Made by a program: the position numbers and the translations under genes. A stretch of 64,000 nt of DNA from Desulfatiglans sp. (lineage in GTDB: Bacteria > Desulfobacterota > DSM-4660 > Desulfatiglandales > HGW-15), in NCBI GenBank assembly GCA_012513605.1, contig JAAZBV010000130.1:1-64000 (forward strand), written 5' to 3'. Every line of letters starts with the position of its first letter. The stretch's first letter is position 1. Under the pieces are notes generated by a model. The model saw nothing but the letters and a program-made list of their open reading frames with translations. It was not told the origin of the DNA and searched no databases. Positions 44,494-53,369 of the stretch are shown here, piece after piece.

Positions 44494-45483
44494 ATGAGAT
44501 CAATCTCTACAGCCCTGTTTCTGATCATCTCTATCCTGCTTTCCACTGTTCAATCCTTTGCCGGAGAAAATGCCTTGAAAAAGGTGTCCCTGATCCCCCA
44601 ATGGGTACCCCAGGCCCAGTTTGCAGGATATTATATGGGGCTTGAAAAGGATTTCTATAAAGAGCGGGGCATTGATCTGACGATAATCACAGGGGGGCCG
44701 GATAGCCCGCCCATTGACCTTCTAAAGGATGGCACCGCCGATTTCGCGACTGTCTGGCTCACATCAGGGCTGGAGGCAAGGGATCAGGGAATTCCCGTGA
44801 TTAACATCGCCCAGATGATGCAGCGTTCATCCCTGATGCTCGTTGCCAAAAAAGCTAGAGGCGTCAGGGAACCCCGCGACATGGAAGGCAAAAAGGTGGG
44901 CTTGTGGGGTCCTGTGTTCCAGCTTCAGCCAAAGGCTTTTTTTAAAAAATATAATATAACCCCGCAGATTGTGAGGCAGTCCTACTCGGTAAATCTCTTT
45001 CTGAGAGACGGCGTGGATGTGGTTTCCGCCATGTGGTACAATGAATACCATACCATTTTAAATTCCGGACTCAACCCCGAAGAACTCACCACCTTTATGT
45101 TTCATGAACACGGGCTCAATTTCCCTGAAGATGGAATATACGCACTTGAAGACACCTGTGCAGATGATCCTGGCCTGTGTGAATCCTTTATAAGGGCATC
45201 TGAACAGGGGTGGAGATACGCCTTTGCTCATCCTGAGGAGACCATAGATCTGATTATGAAAAATCTCGAAAAAGAGCATATCCCTGCCACAAGAGTTCAC
45301 CAGAGATGGATGCTGGACAGGATCAGAGACCTGATGATTCCTCAAGAGGATGTGCCAATGGGAATGCTGTCTGAAGAGGACTACTACAGGGTGGCGAACG
45401 CACTATACTCGGGCGGCTTTATAAAAAAAATCCCCAAACTCTCCGATTTTTACAGAAAGCCTGGTGAGATCAATGAAAAATAG
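44494..45483 (+). CDS. Periplasmic NMT1/THI5-like substrate-binding protein
   Basis: This 329-residue protein has a signal peptide (residues 1-23, ending QSFAGE). The mature part matches NMT1/THI5-like binding proteins: PQWVPQAQFAGYYMGLEKDFYKERGIDLT (two short motifs) and LLKDGTADFATVW. Such proteins bind pyrimidine, sulfonate or similar ligands. No ABC permease or ATPase gene is present, so it may act as the ligand sensor for the phosphatase encoded next, with which it overlaps by 11 nt. Confidence 0.85.
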   Translation: MRSISTALFLIISILLSTVQSFAGENALKKVSLIPQWVPQAQFAGYYMGLEKDFYKERGIDLTIITGGPDSPPIDLLKDGTADFATVWLTSGLEARDQGIPVINIAQMMQRSSLMLVAKKARGVREPRDMEGKKVGLWGPVFQLQPKAFFKKYNITPQIVRQSYSVNLFLRDGVDVVSAMWYNEYHTILNSGLNPEELTTFMFHEHGLNFPEDGIYALEDTCADDPGLCESFIRASEQGWRYAFAHPEETIDLIMKNLEKEHIPATRVHQRWMLDRIRDLMIPQEDVPMGMLSEEDYYRVANALYSGGFIKKIPKLSDFYRKPGEINEK

Positions 45484-47389
45484 AGGAATCGCCCTTAAAC
45501 TTGCACTTCTGATTCTGACCAGCATCACGGTTATATTTGCGGTTGTCTTTACCTACAATTATTTTTTTTCTCGGCAGATCATATCGGAAAATGTTGAAAA
45601 AAATGCCAGAAACCTCGCACAGTCCACTGTAAACAGAATAGATACAGTTCTTATGTCAGTAGAAAAGGTTCCCCGAAGCCTTTCCTATTTCTATGAAGAC
45701 ATGAATAGTGAGGGAGAAGAGCTGATCAGCCTTCTGCGCTCGGTTGTGGATAACAATCCCGAAATCTACGGCACCACTATGGCATTTGAGCCATACGCAT
45801 ACCAGGGAGACAGAGAAAGATATGCGCCCTATGTGTACAGGGGCGATGATGGCACAGCCATATCACATATCACATATGATTACATATTTTATGACTGGTA
45901 TCAGATTCCCTGTGAGCTCAACATGCCAACCTGGTCTGAGCCCTACTTTGATGAGGGAGCAGGGAATATCATAATGGTAACCTATTCCATGCCCTTTTAC
46001 AGAAACATTGACGGTAAAAGGGTTTTCACCGGCGTGGTTACTGCCGATATCTCACTTGAATGGCTTCAGAAAATCATCTCATCAATCAAGATTGGTCAAA
46101 CCGGTTACGGGTTTCTGCTTTCTAAAAACGGGACCTTTGTGACCCATCCAAATCCGGATTTTGTGATGAATGAAACCATCTTCAGTGTTGCTGAGGCACT
46201 TGAAGATAATGACGTCCGTGAACTGGGAAGAAAAATGGTAAGCGGAAACAGCGGATTTTCACCCTTTACCAGTACAGTCTCAGGCAAGAAGTGCTGGATG
46301 GTCTATATGCCTCTCTCTTCCAACGGCTGGTCCCTGGCAGTGCTTTTTCCTCAGGATGAACTCATGGCCGATATTTCTCGTCTCAGCCACACAGTGCTCC
46401 TTATAAGCATTCTTGGTTTTTTTATAATCCTTATTGTTACCATATGGATCGCCAGGACAATTACCAGCCCCCTCAGGGCACTCTCCAGGGCAACCGAGGA
46501 GATAGCAGCCGGGCACTTGGATATAGAAATCCCCTTTATTAAATCCAGGGATGAGGTTGGAAGACTCGCCGATTCCTTTACATATATGAAGACTTCTCTT
46601 AAAAAATATATTCTTGAACTGACTGAGGCTACTGCCGCGAGGGAAAGGATTGAGGGTGAGCTTCAGGTAGCCCATGACATTCAGATGGGTATACTGCCTA
46701 AAAAATTTCCCCCGTTTCCCGAAAGAACTGAATTTGATCTATACGCCATACTTGAACCGGCAAAGGAGGTCGGAGGAGACCTGTACGATTTTTTCCTGAT
46801 GGATGAAGATCATCTGTGTTTCACGGTAGGTGATGTCTCCGGCAAGGGGGTTCCTGCGGCAATCTTTATGGCCATCACTAAAACCCTTATAAAAAGCAAG
46901 GCAACTCAGGGGCTCTTTCCGAACAAGATTTTAAAAAGCGTCAATGAAGACCTGTCTTTAGATAACCCTTCATTGATGTTCGTTACCCTGTTTCTCGGAA
47001 TACTCGACCTGAAGAGCGGAGAACTTGAATACTGCAACGGAGGGCATAATCCACCCTATCTGATGAAAGCGGACGGAGGGTTGGAGCCTCTGGCCACAAC
47101 ACACGGAATGGCGCTTGGGGTTATGGAAGATTTTTTGTATAAATCCAACCGAATTCAGCTTCAAAGGGGAGACAGGCTGTTTTTGTATACAGACGGTGTT
47201 ACAGAGGCTGCGAACAAGGATGATGAACTCTTTTCAGAGACTCGTCTTGAAAAAGATCTTAGAAGTTTAAATAACTGCTCACTTACGAAGACAGTAAACA
47301 GTGTCCTTGATCATGTTAAAGACTTCTCTCAGGGCCTTCCTCAGACCGATGATATCACCATGATGATAATAAATTACTCAGGGCAGTAA
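45473..47389 (+). CDS. Cache-HAMP-SpoIIE (PP2C) phosphatase
   Basis: This is a 638-residue membrane receptor. A membrane helix (about 8-30) is followed by a double-Cache periplasmic domain (about 35-290), a second helix (LLISILGFFIILIVTIWIA), HAMP (RTITSPLRALSRATEEIAAGH) and a SpoIIE-type PP2C domain with EPAKEVGGDLYDFF, GDVSGKGVPAAIF and LYTDGVTEAAN. It should dephosphorylate the STAS protein on ligand sensing. ATG at 45473 is chosen over GTG 45464. It ends the operon. Confidence 0.92.
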   Translation: MKNRGIALKLALLILTSITVIFAVVFTYNYFFSRQIISENVEKNARNLAQSTVNRIDTVLMSVEKVPRSLSYFYEDMNSEGEELISLLRSVVDNNPEIYGTTMAFEPYAYQGDRERYAPYVYRGDDGTAISHITYDYIFYDWYQIPCELNMPTWSEPYFDEGAGNIIMVTYSMPFYRNIDGKRVFTGVVTADISLEWLQKIISSIKIGQTGYGFLLSKNGTFVTHPNPDFVMNETIFSVAEALEDNDVRELGRKMVSGNSGFSPFTSTVSGKKCWMVYMPLSSNGWSLAVLFPQDELMADISRLSHTVLLISILGFFIILIVTIWIARTITSPLRALSRATEEIAAGHLDIEIPFIKSRDEVGRLADSFTYMKTSLKKYILELTEATAARERIEGELQVAHDIQMGILPKKFPPFPERTEFDLYAILEPAKEVGGDLYDFFLMDEDHLCFTVGDVSGKGVPAAIFMAITKTLIKSKATQGLFPNKILKSVNEDLSLDNPSLMFVTLFLGILDLKSGELEYCNGGHNPPYLMKADGGLEPLATTHGMALGVMEDFLYKSNRIQLQRGDRLFLYTDGVTEAANKDDELFSETRLEKDLRSLNNCSLTKTVNSVLDHVKDFSQGLPQTDDITMMIINYSGQ

Positions 47390-47480
47390 TTTTCTTCAGG
47401 TGAACCACAGTCTCGGAATATTAACCCAAGTTCGACAAGAAAAATAAGAAGCTGCAATAAAAACAGCATGTTAGGTAAAA

Positions 47481-47873
47481 TCAGACCAAATTTTCCCCAC
47501 TACATTTTTCAGTAGTTGGTTTTTTGAGTGGTATTTTGATCATGATACGATCCATGGGCTGCTGTTTTACCTTCAGACTTTTGTAAATGGCCACCTGGTT
47601 CATTATCGGCACTGTGCTGTTTCTGATATTTACAGTAGAACCATCATCGGTCTTAAACATGGTCGTAACCCTTACATGAGTAGACAGTATATTTCTGATG
47701 CTCTGCCAGTTATATTGGATACCATCCTGACGCAACTGACGTAAAACCCCGGCAAGAAAATGATAGGCCATCACAGAAACGAAGATATGCTCTGATCTAA
47801 GTTTTTTACCTTTTCTAAAATAACACATACCTGTGTATATTCCACGCCAATCCTGATTACGGGGAATACACAT
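47481..47873 (-). pseudogene. IS1634/IS4-type transposase C-terminal remnant
   Basis: This 130-codon piece resembles the C-terminal end of large DDE transposases of the IS1634 group (LRSEHIFVSVMAYHFLAGVLRQ, where family members have HIFxSxLAYHLL). The catalytic DDE core is missing upstream. A short duplicated word, ACAGGTATGTGT, lies at the cut end. It marks an old insertion next to the STAS/phosphatase operon. Confidence 0.6.
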
Positions 47874-48370
47874 ACCTGTGGGTTTCTGAAAATAGAGTAA
47901 AATATATAGGCTGACACTGGCCTGCTTCCGGTCTTCGTTTTATCTGCCGGGGACTGTAACCGTTTGCTCCTTTTTCAGTGTCTGGTAATGTGGTCTCAGT
48001 GAGAACACTGTTTTTGATGCGCTGCGGTAACTTTCAAAGCTGACGTACCGCATTTTTTTATATCGTAGTCTTTGAAGCTAGAGGAACAAATCAGAGAACC
48101 CAACACAGGGCGTCATTCCCGAGGAGCGGGTTATTGATCCTGCTCTATCGTAGGGTTCATATCACTGTCATTCCCTCGAAGGAGGGAATCCATTTTTCTT
48201 CTCAAACCACCCTTGACTTTATACGTCCTTTTAAGAAAAAAATATCTACATAATTTCTTTCGCAGTTTATACCAGTAAGACATAAAAGCATAGACGTTTG
48301 TACTTAGGATGTCACCTGGTCCATTCTTCCTGATATCGACTAAGATCCAATATCCATATGAACTAAACTG
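47874..48370. other. Non-coding region with dispersed repeats
   Basis: No gene was recognised in about 500 bases between the transposase remnant and hicB. It contains a partial and a complete dRS3-like repeat (see 48112-48193). The rest may be decayed insertion-sequence DNA. Confidence 0.45.
48112..48193. repeat. dRS3-like GTCATTCCC inverted repeats
   Basis: A truncated copy (GTCATTCCCGAGGAGCGGG, 48112-48130) is followed by a full hairpin at 48167-48193, with GTCATTCCCTCGA on the left and AGGGAATCC on the right. ATTCCC-N8-GGGAAT-like elements are widespread repeats, used in Neisseria as phage integration sites. Confidence 0.6.
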
Positions 48371-48703
48371 TTACGTATGCACACTTTGATCAATCGTTTC
48401 AACAATCCACTGGTTCAGGCTTTTTCCCTCTGCGGAGGCAAGTGAGGCTATTTCAGCATGCAGTTCAGGTGGAATGCGTAAGTTAAATTTTCCAGAAAAT
48501 TCTTTATATGGTTCAATGCCTTTTTCTTTGCATGCCTCCAGGAAAACATTTAAAGATTTCTTGAATTCCTGACGCAATTCATCGGGTGTTTTTCCATAAA
48601 AATCCGCCCCGCCATTGAGACCAAGTATTTCTCCCCGAAACATATCTATATCGGGGTCATATTCTATTTTTGCTTTATGTCCTTTAAAAGTCATTATATT
48701 CAT
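48371..48703 (-). CDS. hicB: HicB-type antitoxin
   Basis: This 110-residue antitoxin has the degraded RNase-H-like start (FKGHKAKIEYDPDIDMFRGEI, then LGLNGGADFYGKTPDELRQEF) and a ribbon-helix-helix tail (FNLRIPPELHAEIASLASAEGKS). The ATG at 48703 overlaps the hicA stop as ATGA, which is better than the in-frame start at 48730. Confidence 0.92.
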   Translation of the reverse strand: MNIMTFKGHKAKIEYDPDIDMFRGEILGLNGGADFYGKTPDELRQEFKKSLNVFLEACKEKGIEPYKEFSGKFNLRIPPELHAEIASLASAEGKSLNQWIVETIDQSVHT

Positions 48704-48954
48704 GATGTAACTCCATGCATTTCCAACCATTTACGAATGCTTATAACTGCACCTTTATCAGTGTCTGGTGTAGGATGCGGCCTATGAAATATTCTTACTT
48801 CATTAAACAAAAACACTGCAACTCTGGACCCTTCACGTTCACTTACCTCAGCGCCAAGCGCTATAAATAATTTTTCAATATCAACCCATTTAATATTACC
48901 GCTAACAGGCCTGTTAAAAATAAGTTCCAGTGTTTTTTGATGCTTTGGCTTCAT
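48700..48954 (-). CDS. hicA: HicA-type toxin
   Basis: This is an 84-residue HicA mRNA interferase-like toxin. A dsRBD-like fold is suggested by IKWVDIEKLFIALGAEVSEREGSRV, and the catalytic His lies in RIFHRPHP. It is translated before hicB. The pair has no other linked genes and lies beside an IS remnant. Confidence 0.9.
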   Translation of the reverse strand: MKPKHQKTLELIFNRPVSGNIKWVDIEKLFIALGAEVSEREGSRVAVFLFNEVRIFHRPHPTPDTDKGAVISIRKWLEMHGVTS

Positions 48955-49058
48955 GTGTTGAATAGTACCAAATCATGGTACTTTGTCAATAAATTTTCAT
49001 GGCATATTGATGCAGGTTAAAAGAGATAACCTTTACATAAACTTAACATGAAATATAA

Positions 49059-49090
49059 AAGGCAATTAAGATTAATACCTTAACTGCCTT
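49059..49090. terminator. Hairpin between hicA and the SprT-like gene
   Basis: Arms AAGGCAATTAAG and CTTAACTGCCTT pair with one mismatch around an 8-nt AT loop. It lies downstream of the leftward SprT-like gene at 49214 and upstream of hicA. It probably ends the SprT-like transcript, though the T-run is weak. Confidence 0.45.
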
Positions 49091-49213
49091 GATATTAGTG
49101 CATCCTGTTTGTTTTTTGTTTATCATGGATTGTAGCGCTCTCTTCGTCTAAGCCGGTGTTAACAAAAGGTTAACACTATGAGCAATATGCCGTTGAACTT
49201 ATGGAATTCAGCA

Positions 49214-49942
49214 TCAGACCTTCAGCCTGTAACTTTCCAGAATCTTCTTTCGCTCCTTCCAGTCCGGCATACATGAATATAAAAAGGCATAGAAAAACCT
49301 GGAATGGTTTAGATACCGCAGATGACACAGCTCATGCATTATAATGTATTCGATGCAGACCTCGGGCAGGTAGATAAGCCTGAGGTTTAATGTGATTATA
49401 CCTGCCCTTGTGCAACTGCCCCACCTGTTTTTCATGTTCCGTATCTTAAGCATGGGGGTGCGAAGGTCATGATCAGACATGATGGCAAGGCCTTTATCAA
49501 GATATTCCCTGAACACCTTTTCCGCCTGATCCCGGTACCATTTATCAACCACCCTCTTCACGCTGTCAGCATCTGAAGTTTTTGTCTGGACAACAAGCTC
49601 TCCATCCAACAGTATGACCTGAACCCTTTTGGCAGTTGCTACATTGAGCGTATATTCCTTTCCAAGGTATGATGTTTTTTTACCTGAAATGTATTCACTG
49701 GGTAAAGGCAGCATCTGGCGGTTTTGAAGCTTCAGGATGGTTTTAATGATCCATGGGGTTTTTTCCTTTACCACCTCACTGATATAGGAATTGGATGCGC
49801 GAAGGGGTGCGGTGATCCTTACCTGCTGGTCAGCGTCAACAGTAATACGCAGGTTTTTGCATGACTTCCTGTAAAGGGTGCAATGGATATCACGATCGAT
49901 ATCCCTGATAATATATTCCGCTTTTAAAACCCTTTTAGCCAT
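49214..49942 (-). CDS. YgjP/SprT-like zinc metallopeptidase (DUF45)
   Basis: This 242-residue protein has MHELCHLRYLNHSRFFYAFL with the HExxH zinc site, preceded by RNMKNRWGSCTRAGIITLNLRLIYLP (two short motifs) typical of YgjP. The N-terminal half is a beta-rich domain. Members are often linked to type I restriction systems, but none is present here. Substrate is unknown. Confidence 0.88.
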   Translation of the reverse strand: MAKRVLKAEYIIRDIDRDIHCTLYRKSCKNLRITVDADQQVRITAPLRASNSYISEVVKEKTPWIIKTILKLQNRQMLPLPSEYISGKKTSYLGKEYTLNVATAKRVQVILLDGELVVQTKTSDADSVKRVVDKWYRDQAEKVFREYLDKGLAIMSDHDLRTPMLKIRNMKNRWGSCTRAGIITLNLRLIYLPEVCIEYIIMHELCHLRYLNHSRFFYAFLYSCMPDWKERKKILESYRLKV

Positions 49943-50094
49943 TGATATTTCCTTAAAAACTGGGCACTATTAATACCCTTGACACATAACATCACCTGTG
50001 ACATTTACAAATGAAACTGTCATTCAGGAATCTATTTTAAAAACCGTTTAAAAACAAGGCACTATGTGTCAGATTTTTTGCGAAAAGGAATAAT

Positions 50095-52068
50095 ATGAAA
50101 AAAAGTCTTTTATACCACCCATTTAAAATCAGGAATATTGAGATAAAAAATCGTGTAATTATGGCACCTGGCGCAAACCTCCTTTGCAGTGACACGGGTG
50201 TTATGACCCAGGAGGGGCTTGAGTGGGCAAAGGCAAGGGCAAAGGGCGGCCTTGGTGTCGTGGGCGTGGGGCAGAGCATGGTCAACCCGACTCCTCCAGC
50301 CATGTCCGGGTTTGTTATTGACCTCACCACTGATAAATCCATAAACGGCATGTTCAGGATGACTGAGATGATCAGGCAGATGGGTGCAAAATCTACCATA
50401 GAACTGGTCTACATGGATTTTGGCGATGTGAACAAACCAGATAATGAGATGAGTGAGGAAGATCTCTCAAAGATACGAACAGAGGACTCCACTGGTATTA
50501 ATGACAAGCTTGCAAACAAGATGCCCGCAGACCTTACTCTTCAGCAGATACACAAGATAGTCGGCTATTATGTTGATGCTGCTGTCAGGTGTAAAAGGGC
50601 AGGTTTTGATATGGTGCTTGTACATGGGGCGCATGGCATGTTCATAAGTGATTTTTTGTCACCTGTGCGTAACAGACGCACTGACGAGTATGGCGGCTCA
50701 TTTGAAAACAGGTGCAGGATCGTTGATGATATACTGACCGGCATTAGGGAGGCCGTGGGGCCGGACATGGCCATTGAATACCGCCTGAGCGCAGAGGAAA
50801 AGAAAAAGGATGGCCTTACCTTAAATGACCAGCTTGCCTTTGCGAAACATATACAGGATAAGATTGATATACTCTATGTCTCCACCGGTGTTATGGAAAA
50901 TGATGAGACAGCTACCTTTATTTTCCCGCCTGCCTATTATGAGCGGGGTGTTAATGTCCATTATGCAAAACATTTCAAGGATGCCCTTAAGATACCTGTA
51001 GGCACTGTGGGTGGAATAGATATGGCGCTTGCAGAGCGGATCGTGGATGAAGGAAAGGCGGATGTGGTCACCATGTTAAGGGCGACCATTGCTGACCCGC
51101 ACCTTGTTAACAAGGCAAGGCTGGGTAAATTCGATGAGATACGCCCCTGCGTGAGGTGTAACACCTGCATAAACCAGCCCCATTACTTTTTCCTGCCGGT
51201 CAGGTGTGCTGTAAACCCTGAGGCAGGCAGGGAATGTGATGTGCTAAGGATACCCTACCCCAGAAAATCAAAAAATATTGTGGTGATAGGGGGCGGGCCG
51301 AGCGGCATGCAGGCAGCGCGTACCGCTGCCCAAAGGGGGCACAACGTAACCCTTTATGAAAAAAATGCTGAGCTTGGCGGTATGCTGAATATTGCAGCCG
51401 CAGGAAAATTAAAGACAGATTTAAGGGCATACCTGAACTGGGCAGTCAGAGAAACTCTGAAAAACCCTGACATAACACTGAGACTGGGCGCTGCTGCAAC
51501 ATATGATGATATCAGGGCACTTAACCCCGACGCTGTAATTGTATCAGTAGGGGCAACCCCGCTGATACCGCCTATCCAGGGGATCAATGGAAAAAATTCT
51601 GTATGGGCAGGTGATGTGGAGTCAGGCAGGGTAAGTGTCGGCAAAAGGGTCATAATAGCTGGTGGCGGTCTGACCGGGCTTGAAACAGCCCTCTCACTCG
51701 CTAGAGAGGGTAAAGAGGTTACCATTATAGAGATGATGCCCTTTGAAAGGGTGATCATGTCCGCACCTGTGGTTAATATGGTTGCACTCTCCATGCTGAT
51801 AAGGGAACAGGGAATAAACTACATGGCAGAGACAAGACTTATTGAGGTAAGAGAAAACAGGATCAGGGTTGAAGGCCCGGACAAAAAGGAAACCTGGATG
51901 GAGTGCGACACCCTTGTGCATGCCCTTGGCATGAAACCTGACAGGGCAGGGGCCTTGTTATTTGGAGATACAGCCGATGAGGTGTATTACACAGGCGACT
52001 GTGCTGTTGCACGGGGCAACCTCTGGACTGCCACATCGTCTGCTCATCACATTGCCCTTGAGATTTAA
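50095..52068 (+). CDS. NADH:flavin oxidoreductase / 2,4-dienoyl-CoA reductase family
   Basis: This is a 657-residue flavin and iron-sulfur enzyme. The N-terminal old-yellow-enzyme barrel (1-340) has SDFLSPVRNRRTDEYGGSFENR in part. The [4Fe-4S] site is CVRCNTCINQPHYFFLPVRC. The FAD and NAD(P) domains start at IVVIGGGPSGMQAARTAAQRG and VIIAGGGLTGLETALSLAREG. It may reduce dienoyl-CoA or other enones. An unusual acidic loop lies near 105-140. It ends at a strong hairpin. Confidence 0.9.
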   Translation: MKKSLLYHPFKIRNIEIKNRVIMAPGANLLCSDTGVMTQEGLEWAKARAKGGLGVVGVGQSMVNPTPPAMSGFVIDLTTDKSINGMFRMTEMIRQMGAKSTIELVYMDFGDVNKPDNEMSEEDLSKIRTEDSTGINDKLANKMPADLTLQQIHKIVGYYVDAAVRCKRAGFDMVLVHGAHGMFISDFLSPVRNRRTDEYGGSFENRCRIVDDILTGIREAVGPDMAIEYRLSAEEKKKDGLTLNDQLAFAKHIQDKIDILYVSTGVMENDETATFIFPPAYYERGVNVHYAKHFKDALKIPVGTVGGIDMALAERIVDEGKADVVTMLRATIADPHLVNKARLGKFDEIRPCVRCNTCINQPHYFFLPVRCAVNPEAGRECDVLRIPYPRKSKNIVVIGGGPSGMQAARTAAQRGHNVTLYEKNAELGGMLNIAAAGKLKTDLRAYLNWAVRETLKNPDITLRLGAAATYDDIRALNPDAVIVSVGATPLIPPIQGINGKNSVWAGDVESGRVSVGKRVIIAGGGLTGLETALSLAREGKEVTIIEMMPFERVIMSAPVVNMVALSMLIREQGINYMAETRLIEVRENRIRVEGPDKKETWMECDTLVHALGMKPDRAGALLFGDTADEVYYTGDCAVARGNLWTATSSAHHIALEI

Positions 52069-52070
52069 AA

Positions 52071-52103
52071 AATCCGCCCCGGCTTCAGACATCGGGGCGG
52101 ATT
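52071..52103. terminator. Bidirectional terminator hairpin
   Basis: Perfect arms AATCCGCCCCG (52071-52081) and CGGGGCGGATT (52093-52103). The T-run is better on the - strand, so it mainly ends the leftward lipoprotein gene. It also sits directly after the rightward ene-reductase gene. Confidence 0.8.
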
Positions 52104-52117
52104 ACCTTGAAACAACC

Positions 52118-52891
52118 TTATTTGCCAGCAGAGGACTTTATTAAAAACTCATGCTCTTCGCCCATGACATTAACTATTATCTTGATCTCATGTGGTTTTG
52201 AGGGTTCAGCAAGTTTTGCCAGCTTAATTTCTCCAGGATACCACTTATTCGCAGGAACATTTGTCTTTACATGGTATGTTGATAAAAGAGTCTTAAGGTT
52301 CCTTTCTGTCTCTTGTTTCAGTGTTACCAGCTCAGCCTCTGCGATTTCTGAAGACTGCAGTTTGGTCTCCTTAATGGACTTAAAATCATACTTATACTGT
52401 GATTTATAGGATTGTCCCGGCATATTTGCAGAATCAAGTTCACTTGGGCTAAAGACAGCCGGATCGCTGGGATCCTTTTTGCTTGAATCTACTGCTTGTT
52501 TGTTTCTGTCATCTTCCTGTTTTTTTATTGACTCGGCGCTAGCAGTGTAATTCTCCTTAATTAGTGTCACCATATCATCAATAGTCATGACCTTGTGTGG
52601 TTTGCCACCCACAAATGCCTTGATACTGTCAGGTGAAAATTCAAATGACTTTTCGCTGAACAGACCGATTTCGATCCCCGGATAATCATCACGGGAATAG
52701 GCATCCTTAACTGAACGCACATACACGGCGCCCGCCTTTTTATTGGAAACGATCCTTTTTACACCCTGCTGTTCATTTACCTTCTGGCCTGCAAGCACCT
52801 CGGGAGCAAGCCTGTATGATTTTGCTGTAACACACCCCTGGATCAATAATGCTACCAGACACAAGACCAAAACAATAATTCTCTTTTCCAT
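52118..52891 (-). CDS. Hypothetical lipoprotein
   Basis: This 257-residue protein has a lipoprotein signal (RIIVLVLCLVALLIQGC, lipobox LIQGC near residue 20). The mature part is charged, with a Lys-, Asp- and Ser-rich centre around 125-150 and no known domain. AAAAGGAG precedes ATG 52891, which I prefer to the start at 52915. Its envelope role is unknown. Confidence 0.65.
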   Translation of the reverse strand: MEKRIIVLVLCLVALLIQGCVTAKSYRLAPEVLAGQKVNEQQGVKRIVSNKKAGAVYVRSVKDAYSRDDYPGIEIGLFSEKSFEFSPDSIKAFVGGKPHKVMTIDDMVTLIKENYTASAESIKKQEDDRNKQAVDSSKKDPSDPAVFSPSELDSANMPGQSYKSQYKYDFKSIKETKLQSSEIAEAELVTLKQETERNLKTLLSTYHVKTNVPANKWYPGEIKLAKLAEPSKPHEIKIIVNVMGEEHEFLIKSSAGK

Positions 52892-52915
52892 TTTTCTCCT
52901 TTTAATACCTTTCAA

Positions 52916-53369
52916 GCTACTACCAGATGAAAAGTGTGGACATCAAAATAACCGGCTGATCTCCACACGCCAAATAAAAACTCAATACTGTTCGTTTTCA
53001 TTATAACAGTCTGCTAATAAGGGGCATTTTACATCAAGAGATTTACTTATGTATAATCCTTAAGAAATGAGTTTCAATAATCGAGAATATTAATATATCA
53101 AACTGAATTGTTCAAGAACAAAATAATATTGCTCAAATCGATTAATATACCCCTTAGATATAATGATTTTTGGTCAGCAATATCTAAGACTTTATAAAAA
53201 GGTATTTTAAAAGGTGTTGATCGGGAAACAAAACTGCCTGCTGTATTAAAAAAACGTCTTTATCAGGATATCTAAAAAGGAAGCATTTTTCATAGTCCCT
53301 GTCGCCTGAAAGCGATATTCCTAATGAAATAGCACCTTTAATGGAAGAGGCCGGATAAATAATAGGATT
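52916..53369. other. Non-coding gap, possible gene remnant
   Basis: No intact gene. A stretch near 53217-53270 has a codon pattern that could come from a short protein (VDRETKLPAVLKKRLYQDI), followed by stops, so a decayed gene is possible. Confidence 0.3.
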
